A stretch of 64,000 nucleotides of DNA, from positions 6,297,501-6,361,500 of the forward strand of contig NZ_CP104578.1 of NCBI RefSeq assembly GCF_036826855.1, given 5' to 3'. The DNA comes from Streptomyces sp. SJL17-4. Its GTDB lineage: Bacteria > Actinomycetota > Actinomycetes > Streptomycetales > Streptomycetaceae. The notes under the pieces are model-generated. The model did not search any database, was not told the origin of the DNA, and was given only the letters and a program-made list of their open reading frames with translations. Of the stretch, positions 7,097 through 16,618 are shown in pieces. A program made the translations under genes and the position numbers. Within the stretch, counting starts at the first letter, position 1. Each line of letters starts with the position of its first letter.

Positions 7097-9031
7097 CTAC
7101 AGTCCCTTGATCGTGATCGTGACGGTGGAGCCCTCGGGCGCGGTGGAGCCGCCCTCCACGGACTGGCCCGTGACCTCGCTGCCCAGGTAGGGGAAGGACT
7201 TCTTGACCTCGACCTCGAAGCCCTCGTCCTCCAGGGCCGTACGGGCGTCGTCGACCGTCTCGCCGACGACGTCCGGGACCTCGACGAGCCGGGGGCCCTT
7301 GGAGACGGTGAGGGTGATGGTGTCGCCCTCGGCGGCGCGGCTGCCCTCGGCGAGTGACTGGGCGGCGACGGATCCGGCGGTCTCGGGGGAGTGGACCCGC
7401 TCCGGGGCGAGGACCACCTTGAGCCCCTCGTCCTGGAGCAGGGCCGTGGCGTCGTCGACGGTCTCGCCCGTGACGTCGGGGACGTCGATCGGGGATCCCT
7501 TGCTGACCACCAGGGCGACGGCCGAGTCGGGCGACCGCTCGGTCCCGGGCTCGGGGTCGGAGGCGATCACGGCCCCCTGGGCGACGGTGTCGCTGAACTT
7601 CTGGGTGATCACCCCGGCGACCAGGCCCTCCTTCGCGAGGACCCGCCTGGCCTCGGCGAGCGGCTTGTTCTTGAGGTTGGGCACCTTCACGAGCTCGGGG
7701 CCGCGGGACAGGGTCAGGGTGACCGTGCCGTTGCCGCGGAGGCGCTCGCCGGGCGCCGGGTCGACGGCCATGACGGTGCCGCGCTCGTACACGTCGCTGA
7801 ACGCGCGCTTCGTCGTGCCGACCTCGAGCCCGGCGTCGGTGATCCGCTTCGTCGCCTCGGTCTCCGTCTGGCCGAGCACGGCGGGGACCCGGGTGAACTG
7901 GCCGGAATTGATGTACCAGACACCGGAGCCCAGGCCGAGGGCGAGCAGCACGCCCAGGACGAGGAGCAGCGGGCCGCGCGGGGGCCGTCGACGCCGGTCG
8001 GACGTGGGCGGCTCGGGGGCCGGCAGCCGGTTCGTGTGCAGCACCTGATGCGCGTCGGCGTCGGCGCCGGTGTCGGTGTGGGCGTGGGGCTCGACCGGTA
8101 CGGCCCGGGCGATCACACTGGTCCGGTCGTCCGTGGTGTCCCGGGCCCCGGACCGGGCCTGCGGGGGCACGGCGTCCAGCTGCTCGTCACGGAGCGCGGC
8201 GCGGGCCTCCCGCAGCTGGGCGAGCAGGGCGACGGCGTCGTACGGGCGGACCTCGGGGTTACGTGCGGTCGCCGCAGCGACCAGCTCGTCCAGCTCCACG
8301 GCGAGCCCGGGAACGGTCGCCGAGGGGGCGGGCACGTCCGTGCTGAGGTGCTGGTAGAGCACCTGGGCGGGGGTGTCGCCGGAGTGCGGCTTGCCGCCGG
8401 TCAGCATTTCGTACAGGACGACACCGCAGGCGTACACATCGGCGCGGGTGTCGGCGGTGCCGTGCTCGATCTGCTCCGGCGCGAGATACGAGACGGTCCC
8501 GAGGACCGAGCCGGTGGTGGCGGTCGCCGAGCCCACGGCCCGTACGAGGCCGAAGTCGGCGACCTTGACCCGGCCGTCGTCCCCTATCAGGACGTTCTCC
8601 GGCTTCATGTCCCGGTGGACGAAGCCGGCCCGGTGCGCGGCGCCGAGCGCGGCGAGCACCGGCTCCAGGATGTCCAGGGCGGCCCGGGGCGGGAGGGCGC
8701 CGCGCTCGCGCAGGACGTCGCGGAGGGTGCAGCCGGCGACGTACTCCATCGCCAGATAGACGTACGCGCCCTCGGCGCCCTGGTCGAAGACGCCGACGAC
8801 GTTCGGGTGCGACAGCCGGGCGACGGACTTCGCCTCGCGGATGAAACGCTCGACGAACGCGGCGTCCGTGGCGAGGGCGGGGTGCATCACCTTGAGCGCG
8901 AGGACGCGGTCGAGGCGGGTGTCCACGGCCCGGTAGACCGTGGCCATCCCGCCGACGGCGATGCGCGCGTCGACGCGGTAGCGGCCGTCGAGCAGCCGCC
9001 CGACGAGGGGGTCCTGAAGGGTCGTGTCCAC
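7097..9031 (-). CDS. PASTA-domain Ser/Thr protein kinase (PknB/Stk1 family)
   Basis: A 644-aa membrane kinase. The cytoplasmic kinase domain (about 18-275) has IAVGGMATVY, ALKVM, HRDMKPENV, VADFGL and GTVSYLAPEQ, so every catalytic element is intact. A single membrane helix (about 349-371) leads to four extracellular PASTA repeats, each opening with a VP motif (VPAVLGQ, VPNLKNK, VPDVTGE, VPDVVGE), expected to sense peptidoglycan fragments or lipid II. The GTG at 9031 was chosen because the frame is open upstream and family homology begins here. From memory, this position matches S. coelicolor PkaF (SCO2110), which was not checked. It is coupled to nfo. Confidence 0.93.
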   Translation of the reverse strand: MDTTLQDPLVGRLLDGRYRVDARIAVGGMATVYRAVDTRLDRVLALKVMHPALATDAAFVERFIREAKSVARLSHPNVVGVFDQGAEGAYVYLAMEYVAGCTLRDVLRERGALPPRAALDILEPVLAALGAAHRAGFVHRDMKPENVLIGDDGRVKVADFGLVRAVGSATATTGSVLGTVSYLAPEQIEHGTADTRADVYACGVVLYEMLTGGKPHSGDTPAQVLYQHLSTDVPAPSATVPGLAVELDELVAAATARNPEVRPYDAVALLAQLREARAALRDEQLDAVPPQARSGARDTTDDRTSVIARAVPVEPHAHTDTGADADAHQVLHTNRLPAPEPPTSDRRRRPPRGPLLLVLGVLLALGLGSGVWYINSGQFTRVPAVLGQTETEATKRITDAGLEVGTTKRAFSDVYERGTVMAVDPAPGERLRGNGTVTLTLSRGPELVKVPNLKNKPLAEARRVLAKEGLVAGVITQKFSDTVAQGAVIASDPEPGTERSPDSAVALVVSKGSPIDVPDVTGETVDDATALLQDEGLKVVLAPERVHSPETAGSVAAQSLAEGSRAAEGDTITLTVSKGPRLVEVPDVVGETVDDARTALEDEGFEVEVKKSFPYLGSEVTGQSVEGGSTAPEGSTVTITIKGL

Positions 9032-9197
9032 GGCGACGAGTCTACGAGCCGGTGGGTGGGGGCTCGGCCGGGTGGCGACGACTGCAGCGCACCTGTGACG
9101 AGCCGCACGGCGGGGCCGGTCGGGGGCCGCTGCCGCCGTGGCCGTGGCCGTAGCCGTGGCCGGGCCCGGGTCGGGCCCGCGCCCGCCGCCCCCCGCC

Positions 9198-9404
9198 CGT
9201 GTGGGCATTCGTCCCGCGGGGCGGGACGGGTGGGCACACGGGACGGCGCCCTCTGGCGGCGCCTCCGCCCCTTGTGCCTGGACCCGCACCAGAAGTGCGC
9301 CGTGCACAGGGTGCGGGTCAGGGCGCAGGGAGCCTAGGCCCGGCAAGGGGCGCCGTCCGTTGTGCCCACCCGTTCCGCCCCAGCGGAACGAATGCCCACA
9401 ACGG
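9198..9404. repeat. Dispersed inverted-arm element, copy A
   Basis: The left arm 9198-9240 and right arm 9358-9404 are near-exact inverted repeats. They flank a 117-bp core (9241-9357) that starts GGACGGCGCC and ends GGCGCCGTC. The right arm contains the hairpin CGTTCCGCCCCAGCGGAACG (8-bp stem, 4-nt loop). The left arm has the GGGACG variant. The same architecture occurs at 25157-25363 (inverted orientation) and 49727-49933. The 637-bp gap between the kinase start and the thiG end holds no convincing gene. Confidence 0.9.
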
Positions 9405-9600
9405 GGGTGGGTGGGGGTGGAGCCTCGGCGGAACGAATGCCCACAACGGGGGTGGGTGGGGGTGGAGCCTCGGCGGGGCCGTGGTCCACGACGGGGGTTG
9501 TGGGGGTGGAGGCCCGGCGGGGCCGTGGCCCACGACGGGGGTGGGTGGGGGTGGAGGCCCGGCCAGAGCGTGGCCCACGGCCGGGGGCACGACGCAGGGC
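9384..9600. repeat. Tandem array extending from the right arm of copy A
   Basis: Five units of 44-45 bp begin at 9384, 9429, 9474, 9518 and 9563. Each starts with the outer half of the arm (CGGAACGAATGCCCACAACG) followed by a GGGGGTGGGTGGGGGTGGAG tract. The first two are nearly identical and later ones decay (CGGGGCCGTGGTCCACGACG). G-rich runs could form G-quadruplexes on the plus strand. Confidence 0.85.
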
Positions 9601-9668
9601 GGCGACGGGTCGGGTTCCCGGCCGGGCGGGGGGTCCGTGACGGCGAGGGGGTTCGGGGGCTGCGGGTT

Positions 9669-11868
<2,200 letters not shown>

Positions 11869-11880
11869 GGGCGTCCAGCC

Positions 11881-11972
11881 CCTCCCTTCGCCGGCATGAC
11901 CCGGATCAGGTTCGTACGGTCGGAGGCCGTCCCAGCCTCCCTCTCAGCCCGGTGCGTCCGGGCTCCCGCGAG
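11881..11972 (-). ncRNA. TPP riboswitch (THI element)
   Basis: Read on the minus strand, the region has the GGGAGCCCG/CGGGCTGAGAGG helix with the invariant CTGAGA, then GACCGTACGAACCTGATCC, GGGTCATGCCGGCG and AAGGGAGG. These are the conserved THI-box segments. The 3' AAGGGAGGGG overlaps the thiO ribosome binding site, so control is probably translational: thiamine pyrophosphate binding would hide the site. Confidence 0.95.
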
Positions 11973-12061
11973 TGCTTTACGCCCGACACACTAGCTTCCG
12001 CTTCCGGTGAGCCGCAGACCCCTCCCTTCCTGACGGTCCGTCAGATGCGTAAGGTGGTCGG

Positions 12062-13297
12062 GTGAGCGAGCAGAAGCAGGCAGAACAGCACGTCGTGATC
12101 GTCGGCGCCGGGATGGCGGGCGTCCAGACCGCCGTCGCCCTGCGCGAGCAGGGTTTCACCGGCCCCGTGACCCTCATCGGGGCCGAACCCCACCAGCCCT
12201 ACGACCGGCCCCCGCTCTCCAAGGCCGTCCTCCTCGGCAAGGCCGAGGGCTCCGCCTTCGACATCGACTTCGAGGAGCTCGGCATCGAGCTCCGCCTCGG
12301 CCTCGACGTCACCGGGCTGCGCCCCGCCGACCACGAGATCGACACCGAGGCCGGGCCCGTCGGGTACGACGCCCTGGTCGTCGCCACCGGCGCCCAGCCC
12401 GTCACCCTGCCCGGCACCGAGGGCGTCCCCGGCGTCCATCTGCTGCGGACCCTCGACGACGCCGTACGCCTCGGGCCCGTCCTGGAGCGCCGGCACAGCG
12501 TCGTGGTCGTCGGCGCCGGATGGATCGGCGCCGAATTCGCCACCGCCGCGCGCGAGGCCGGCTGCGCCGTCACCGTCGTCGAGGCCGCCGACCGCCCCCT
12601 CGCCGGAGCCCTGCCCGCCGAGGTCACCGCCCCCATGGCCGAGTGGTACGGCGAGAACGGCGCCGAACTCCTCACCCACGCGCGCGTCCGCACCGTCGAG
12701 CCCGGTGAGCCGGGCAGGGTCGTCCTCGCCGACGCCCGCGAGCTGCCCGCCGACGCGGTCGTCGTCGGCATCGGCGCCCTCCCCGCCACCGGCTGGCTCA
12801 CCGGCTCCGGGATCGCCCTCGACCCGAGCGGCGCCGTCACCGCCGACGAGCGGCTGCGCACCAACCTGCCCGATGTGTACGCCGTCGGGGACTGCGCCTC
12901 CTTCCCCTCCGCCCGCTACGGGCGGCGCCTCCTCGTCCACCACTGGGACAACGCGCTCCAGGGGCCCCGCACGGTCGCCGCGACGATCATCGGGGCCGGT
13001 GCGGGGGCGGACTCCGCGCCGTACGACCCCGTGCCGTACTTCTGGTCCGAGCAGTTCGGCCGCTTCGTCCAGTACGCCGGGCACCACGCGGATGCGGACG
13101 AGCTGCTCTGGCGCGGCGACCCGGCCGAGAAGACCTGGTCCGTGCTGTGGCTGCGCGCCGGGGTCCCGGTGGCCCTCCTCGCGGTGGGCCGCCCCCGCGA
13201 CCTGGCCCAGGGCCGCAAGCTCATCGAGACGGCCACCGCCGTCGACCCCACGCGCGCCGCGGACCCGTCCGTCCCCCTGAAGGCGGCAGTCGCCTAG
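12062..13297 (+). CDS. FAD-dependent NAD(P)H:ferredoxin reductase-like protein
   Basis: 411 aa with an FAD Rossmann motif (VVIVGAGMAGVQTAVAL, residues 11-27), an NAD motif (VVVVGAGWIGAEFA, about 147), the FAD-closing VYAVGDCAS (about 280) and a C-terminal reductase domain. This arrangement is that of BphA4/putidaredoxin-reductase proteins that pass electrons to ferredoxins for P450s or dioxygenases. No ferredoxin or oxygenase gene is adjacent, so the partner is unknown. GTG start 12062. Divergent from the thiamine operon. Confidence 0.88.
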   Translation: MSEQKQAEQHVVIVGAGMAGVQTAVALREQGFTGPVTLIGAEPHQPYDRPPLSKAVLLGKAEGSAFDIDFEELGIELRLGLDVTGLRPADHEIDTEAGPVGYDALVVATGAQPVTLPGTEGVPGVHLLRTLDDAVRLGPVLERRHSVVVVGAGWIGAEFATAAREAGCAVTVVEAADRPLAGALPAEVTAPMAEWYGENGAELLTHARVRTVEPGEPGRVVLADARELPADAVVVGIGALPATGWLTGSGIALDPSGAVTADERLRTNLPDVYAVGDCASFPSARYGRRLLVHHWDNALQGPRTVAATIIGAGAGADSAPYDPVPYFWSEQFGRFVQYAGHHADADELLWRGDPAEKTWSVLWLRAGVPVALLAVGRPRDLAQGRKLIETATAVDPTRAADPSVPLKAAVA

Positions 13298-13340
13298 GGC
13301 CCGACTACCGACTGTCAGTCCGGGATGGCAGGCTTGTCCT

Positions 13341-13706
13341 GTGACCGAGATTGACGTAAAGATCGATGCGCTCGTCCCCGCCTGGCTCTATGTGCCCGAC
13401 ATCGCGGAGATGCTCGATGTCGAGGTGACGCGCGTGCGGCAGCTGATCAAGGAAGGTCAGCTCATCGCCGTGCGCCGTGGAGAGAACAACGCCCTGCAGA
13501 TTCCCGCCGCCTTCATCCAGGGCGACAAGATCGTCAAGGGCCTCGTCGGGCTCCTGACCGTGCTGCGGGACGACGGCTTCACCGACGAGGAGATGCTGGA
13601 GTGGCTCTTCACTCCGGACGAGAGCCTGCCGGGCACGCCCGCGCAGGCGCTCAACGAGAACCGCGGCACGGAGGTGAAGCGCCGCGCGCAGGCGCTCGCC
13701 ATCTGA
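13341..13706 (+). CDS. Rv2175c-family winged-helix DNA-binding protein
   Basis: A 121-aa homologue of M. tuberculosis Rv2175c, a DNA-binding protein described as a substrate of the PknL kinase. The N-terminal YVPDIAEMLDVEVTRVRQLIKEGQLIAVRR is a MerR/excisionase-like helix-turn-helix. A PASTA kinase gene lies 4 kb away and could be its kinase, but no Thr target can be assigned. GTG start. Confidence 0.85.
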   Translation: MTEIDVKIDALVPAWLYVPDIAEMLDVEVTRVRQLIKEGQLIAVRRGENNALQIPAAFIQGDKIVKGLVGLLTVLRDDGFTDEEMLEWLFTPDESLPGTPAQALNENRGTEVKRRAQALAI

Positions 13707-13780
13707 CGCGGCACCGAAGGACACCATGAGCGGATGTCGCGGCGGTCGGCCCCACGGCCGGTCGCCGCGACACCCGCGCC

Positions 13781-13911
13781 ACACCGCCGGGGTCCCACCC
13801 CGACACCCACGGGGTACCACCCCGTGACACCGCCGGGGAGCCACCCCGCGACACCCACGGGGAGTCACCTCGTGAGACCGACGGGGTACCACCCCGTGAC
13901 ACCGACGGGGG
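13781..13911. repeat. 24-bp tandem mini-hairpin array upstream of thiE
   Basis: Units begin at 13781 (22 bp), 13803, 13827, 13851, 13875 and 13899 (partial). The 24-bp unit is exemplified by CACGGGGTACCACCCCGTG, itself an 8-bp stem with a 3-nt loop. The array ends 8 bp before the thiE start and is in frame with it, reading as eight-residue repeats such as TPTGYHPV. A 33-codon ORF from ATG 13726 (ribosome binding site GAAGGA) ends inside the array at 13827. Confidence 0.85.
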
Positions 13912-13919
13912 AACCATCC

Positions 13920-14579
13920 ATGCCCACGCCTCGTGAGCTGCTCGCCGACGCCCGGCTCTACCTGTGCACCGATGCCCGGAAGCGCCAGGGCGACCTGCCC
14001 GCCTTCCTCGACGCCGTGCTCTCCTCCGGCGTGGACATCGTGCAGCTCCGCGACAAGGGCATGGAGGCGGGTGAGGAGCTGGAGCACCTCGCCGTCTTCG
14101 CCGACGCCGCCCGCCGGCACGGCAAGCTCCTCGCCGTGAACGACCGGGCCGACGTCGCCCACGCCATCGGCTCCGACGTACTGCACCTGGGCCAGGGCGA
14201 CCTGCCCGTACCCGCCGCCCGGGCGATCCTCGGCGGCCGTGACGACGTGCTGATCGGCCGGTCCTGCCACGCCGAGACCGAGGCGGCCGCGGCCGCCGTC
14301 GAACCCGGCGTCGACTACTTCTGCACCGGACCCTGCTGGCCCACCCCCACCAAGCCCGGCCGGTACGCGCCGGGCCTCGGCCTCGTGCGGTACACGGCGG
14401 GCCTGGCCCAGGACCGCCCCTGGTTCGCCATCGGCGGCATCGACGAGACGAATCTGGACGAGGTCCTGGACGCGGGTGCGCGCCGGATCGTCGTCGTCCG
14501 GGCGATCACCGAGGCCGACGACCCGGCCGCCGCGACGGCCGCCCTCGCCAAGCGGGTCCGGGAGCGCGCCGCGGAATAG
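13920..14579 (+). CDS. thiE: Thiamine-phosphate synthase ThiE
   Basis: 219 aa. Joins HMP pyrophosphate and thiazole phosphate to give thiamine monophosphate. Family motifs: [51 protein letters not shown] and [11 protein letters not shown]. The frame is open to ATG 13734 through the repeat array, but conserved sequence begins at [10 protein letters not shown] and GGGGGAA lies about 5 nt before this ATG, so 13920 was chosen. It is separate from the thiO-thiS-thiG operon and has no visible TPP aptamer. Confidence 0.93.
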   Translation: MPTPRELLADARLYLCTDARKRQGDLPAFLDAVLSSGVDIVQLRDKGMEAGEELEHLAVFADAARRHGKLLAVNDRADVAHAIGSDVLHLGQGDLPVPAARAILGGRDDVLIGRSCHAETEAAAAAVEPGVDYFCTGPCWPTPTKPGRYAPGLGLVRYTAGLAQDRPWFAIGGIDETNLDEVLDAGARRIVVVRAITEADDPAAATAALAKRVRERAAE

Positions 14580-14614
14580 GACTTCCGGCCGACGGCCCGG
14601 GATCTGATCGGCGT

Positions 14615-14640
14615 CCCGGGGCCCGTTCGGTGGCCCCGGG
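14615..14640 (+). terminator. Terminator hairpin after thiE
   Basis: CCCGGGGCC (14615-14623) pairs with GGCCCCGGG (14632-14640) around an 8-nt loop, 35 bp after the stop. Confidence 0.6.
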
Positions 14641-14767
14641 GCTCGTGGCGCGGCTCGCGGGGCCCTCGGAGGTTCGTCCAGCGATCCGTCCCGCCGGCTG
14701 TCCAAAACTGTGTCCATTACTCGGACACCGTTCACGTCCCTCGCCGAGGCCCGTCTAACCTGCCCGT

Positions 14768-15685
14768 ATGGCCCTTGGTACCGCTTCCGTCCGCTCGGAC
14801 CGCGCCCGCACGGTCCGCGAGATCCTCGCCGCCGGCGGCACGTCGTACTCCTTCGAGTTCTACGCGCCCCGGACCGAGAAGGGCGAGCAGGGCCTCTGGA
14901 ACGCGATGCGCCGCGTCGAGGCGGTCGGACCGAGCTTCGTCTCCGTGACCTACGGCGCCGGCGGCTCCACCCGCGGCGGCACCGTGAAGGCGACGCAGAA
15001 GATCGCCTCCGACACCACGCTCACCCCGGTCGCCCACCTCACGGCGGTCGACCACTCGGTCGCCGAGCTGCGCAACGTCCTCGGCCAGTACGCCGACGCC
15101 GGCATCCGCAACATGCTCGCGCTGCGCGGCGACCCGGCGGGCGACCCGCTGGGCGAGTGGGTCGAGCACCCCGAGGGCGTGAAGTACGCCGCCGACCTCG
15201 TCCGGCTGATCAAGGAGTCCGGCGACTTCTGCGTCGGCGTCGCCGCCTTCCCGGAGATGCACCCCCGCTCCAGCGACTGGGACACGGACATCCGGCACTT
15301 CGTGGACAAGTGCCGCGCGGGTGCCGACTACGCGATCACCCAGATGTTCTTCGACCCGGAGAACTACCTGCGGCTGCGGGACAGCGTCGCGAAGGCGGGC
15401 TGCGAGACCCCGATCATCCCCGAGGTCATGCCCGTCGTGAACGTGAAGACCCTCGGCCGACTGCCCCAGCTGAGCAACGCTCACTTCCCCGCGGATGTGA
15501 AAGACCGCATCCTCGCCGTCAAGGACGATCCCGCCGCTGTACGCTCCATCGGTATCGAGTTCGCGACGGAGTTCTGCGCGCGGCTGCTCTCCGAGGGTGT
15601 CCCCGGACTGCACTTCATCACGCTGAACAGCTCCACCGCGACGCTCGAGATCTACGAGAATCTCGGACTGCACCAGCAGTCGTGA
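14768..15685 (+). CDS. metF: 5,10-methylenetetrahydrofolate reductase
   Basis: A 305-aa FAD TIM-barrel enzyme that makes 5-methyltetrahydrofolate for methionine synthesis. Motifs: [14 protein letters not shown] (catalytic Glu region), [28 protein letters not shown] and [13 protein letters not shown]. Bacterial length without the eukaryotic regulatory domain. ATG 14768 follows an AT-richer promoter region. No B12 or SAM riboswitch is recognised in the leader. Confidence 0.95.
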   Translation: MALGTASVRSDRARTVREILAAGGTSYSFEFYAPRTEKGEQGLWNAMRRVEAVGPSFVSVTYGAGGSTRGGTVKATQKIASDTTLTPVAHLTAVDHSVAELRNVLGQYADAGIRNMLALRGDPAGDPLGEWVEHPEGVKYAADLVRLIKESGDFCVGVAAFPEMHPRSSDWDTDIRHFVDKCRAGADYAITQMFFDPENYLRLRDSVAKAGCETPIIPEVMPVVNVKTLGRLPQLSNAHFPADVKDRILAVKDDPAAVRSIGIEFATEFCARLLSEGVPGLHFITLNSSTATLEIYENLGLHQQS

Positions 15686-15739
15686 CCGGTCGTACCCGCC
15701 CCGACCCGCGGCGGTGACCGTGGAGAGGGGCGGCGGGGC

Positions 15740-16576
15740 ATGGGGTGGACGGTCCTCTACATCGCGTTCGGCGTGGTCGCGCTATGGCTTCTGGGGGAGG
15801 TGCTCCTCCAGTACAAGGCACGCCTGCGCTGGCGGGTGCTCGCCTTCTGCGGCTTCCTCGGCGTGGTCCTCGGTGTCCTGATGCCCTCGGTGCCGGTGAT
15901 CATCGCCGGGGCGATCGCCTTCGCCGTCGGCCAGACCTATGTGACGCTCTCCTTCCGCCGCGGCTTCTCCACCGGCTGGGCGATCGGCGGCAGTCCGGGC
16001 GCGAGCCGTCGCCGCAGGTCGGGCGGTCCTGCGCAGGCCGGGCCCACCCTTGAGGTCACCGAGCTCTCCTACGAGGCCGAGGACACCCCGTACGCCGGGC
16101 CGGAGGGCGGGGAGGCTCCGTCCGCCGCCGAGACCTCCGCTGTCTACGAGCCGCTGCCGATGCCCGAGGACACCGGCCAGTACGGCGTCTACAGCATGGG
16201 CCAGGACCAGGCCCACGGTGCTTCCCAGCCCCCCGGCACCGGCTACGAGACGGGCTACCAGACCGGGTACGACCCCTACGCGCCCGCGTACGATCAGCAG
16301 CAGCCCGCCTACGACTACGGCCAGGCCGCCGGGCAGCAGCAGTACGCCGCCTACTCCGACCCGTACATCGGCCCCGGCACGGACGGCCAGCAGTACGGCT
16401 CGTACTACGGCGACCCGTACGCCCCCTCGTACACCTACGACACCCCGCCCGGCGGGGTCTGGGTCCCGCAGCAGCGCGACACCGAGCAGGCGCCGCAGCC
16501 GCAGCAGCAGCCGCAGGGACCGGGCCCGTACGGCTACGAGCAGCACCCGGACGACCAGCAGCAGTACCGGTACTGA
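15740..16576 (+). CDS. Membrane protein with long Tyr/Gln/Gly/Pro-rich tail, function unknown
   Basis: 278 aa. Two hydrophobic segments (about 3-20 and 31-63, the latter possibly a hairpin of two helices) are followed by a basic stretch and an acidic linker. From about 150 comes a low-complexity tail full of GYxTGY, QQQPAYDYGQ, QQYAAYSDPY and SYTYDTPPGG segments. The tail is the main oddity: a cytoplasmic or exposed disordered domain rich in Tyr and Gln, recalling prion-like or assembly-prone sequences. It starts 54 bp after metF with GGAGAGGGG upstream of the ATG. I do not recognise a functional family. Confidence 0.8.
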   Translation: MGWTVLYIAFGVVALWLLGEVLLQYKARLRWRVLAFCGFLGVVLGVLMPSVPVIIAGAIAFAVGQTYVTLSFRRGFSTGWAIGGSPGASRRRRSGGPAQAGPTLEVTELSYEAEDTPYAGPEGGEAPSAAETSAVYEPLPMPEDTGQYGVYSMGQDQAHGASQPPGTGYETGYQTGYDPYAPAYDQQQPAYDYGQAAGQQQYAAYSDPYIGPGTDGQQYGSYYGDPYAPSYTYDTPPGGVWVPQQRDTEQAPQPQQQPQGPGPYGYEQHPDDQQQYRY

Positions 16577-16582
16577 CCGACC

Positions 16583-16612
16583 GTGGGGCCCGGCGCGTCC
16601 GCCGGGCCCCAC
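16583..16612. terminator. Strong bidirectional terminator
   Basis: A perfect 13-bp stem (GTGGGGCCCGGCG with CGCCGGGCCCCAC) and CGTC tetraloop lie between two convergent stop codons. Confidence 0.85.
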
Positions 16613-16618
16613 GTCCGT

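Noticed and set aside
9384..9600. CRISPR array in the tandem repeats (also 25364-25500 and 49914-50205)
   Set aside because: Units abut directly with no unique spacers, and no cas genes are nearby.
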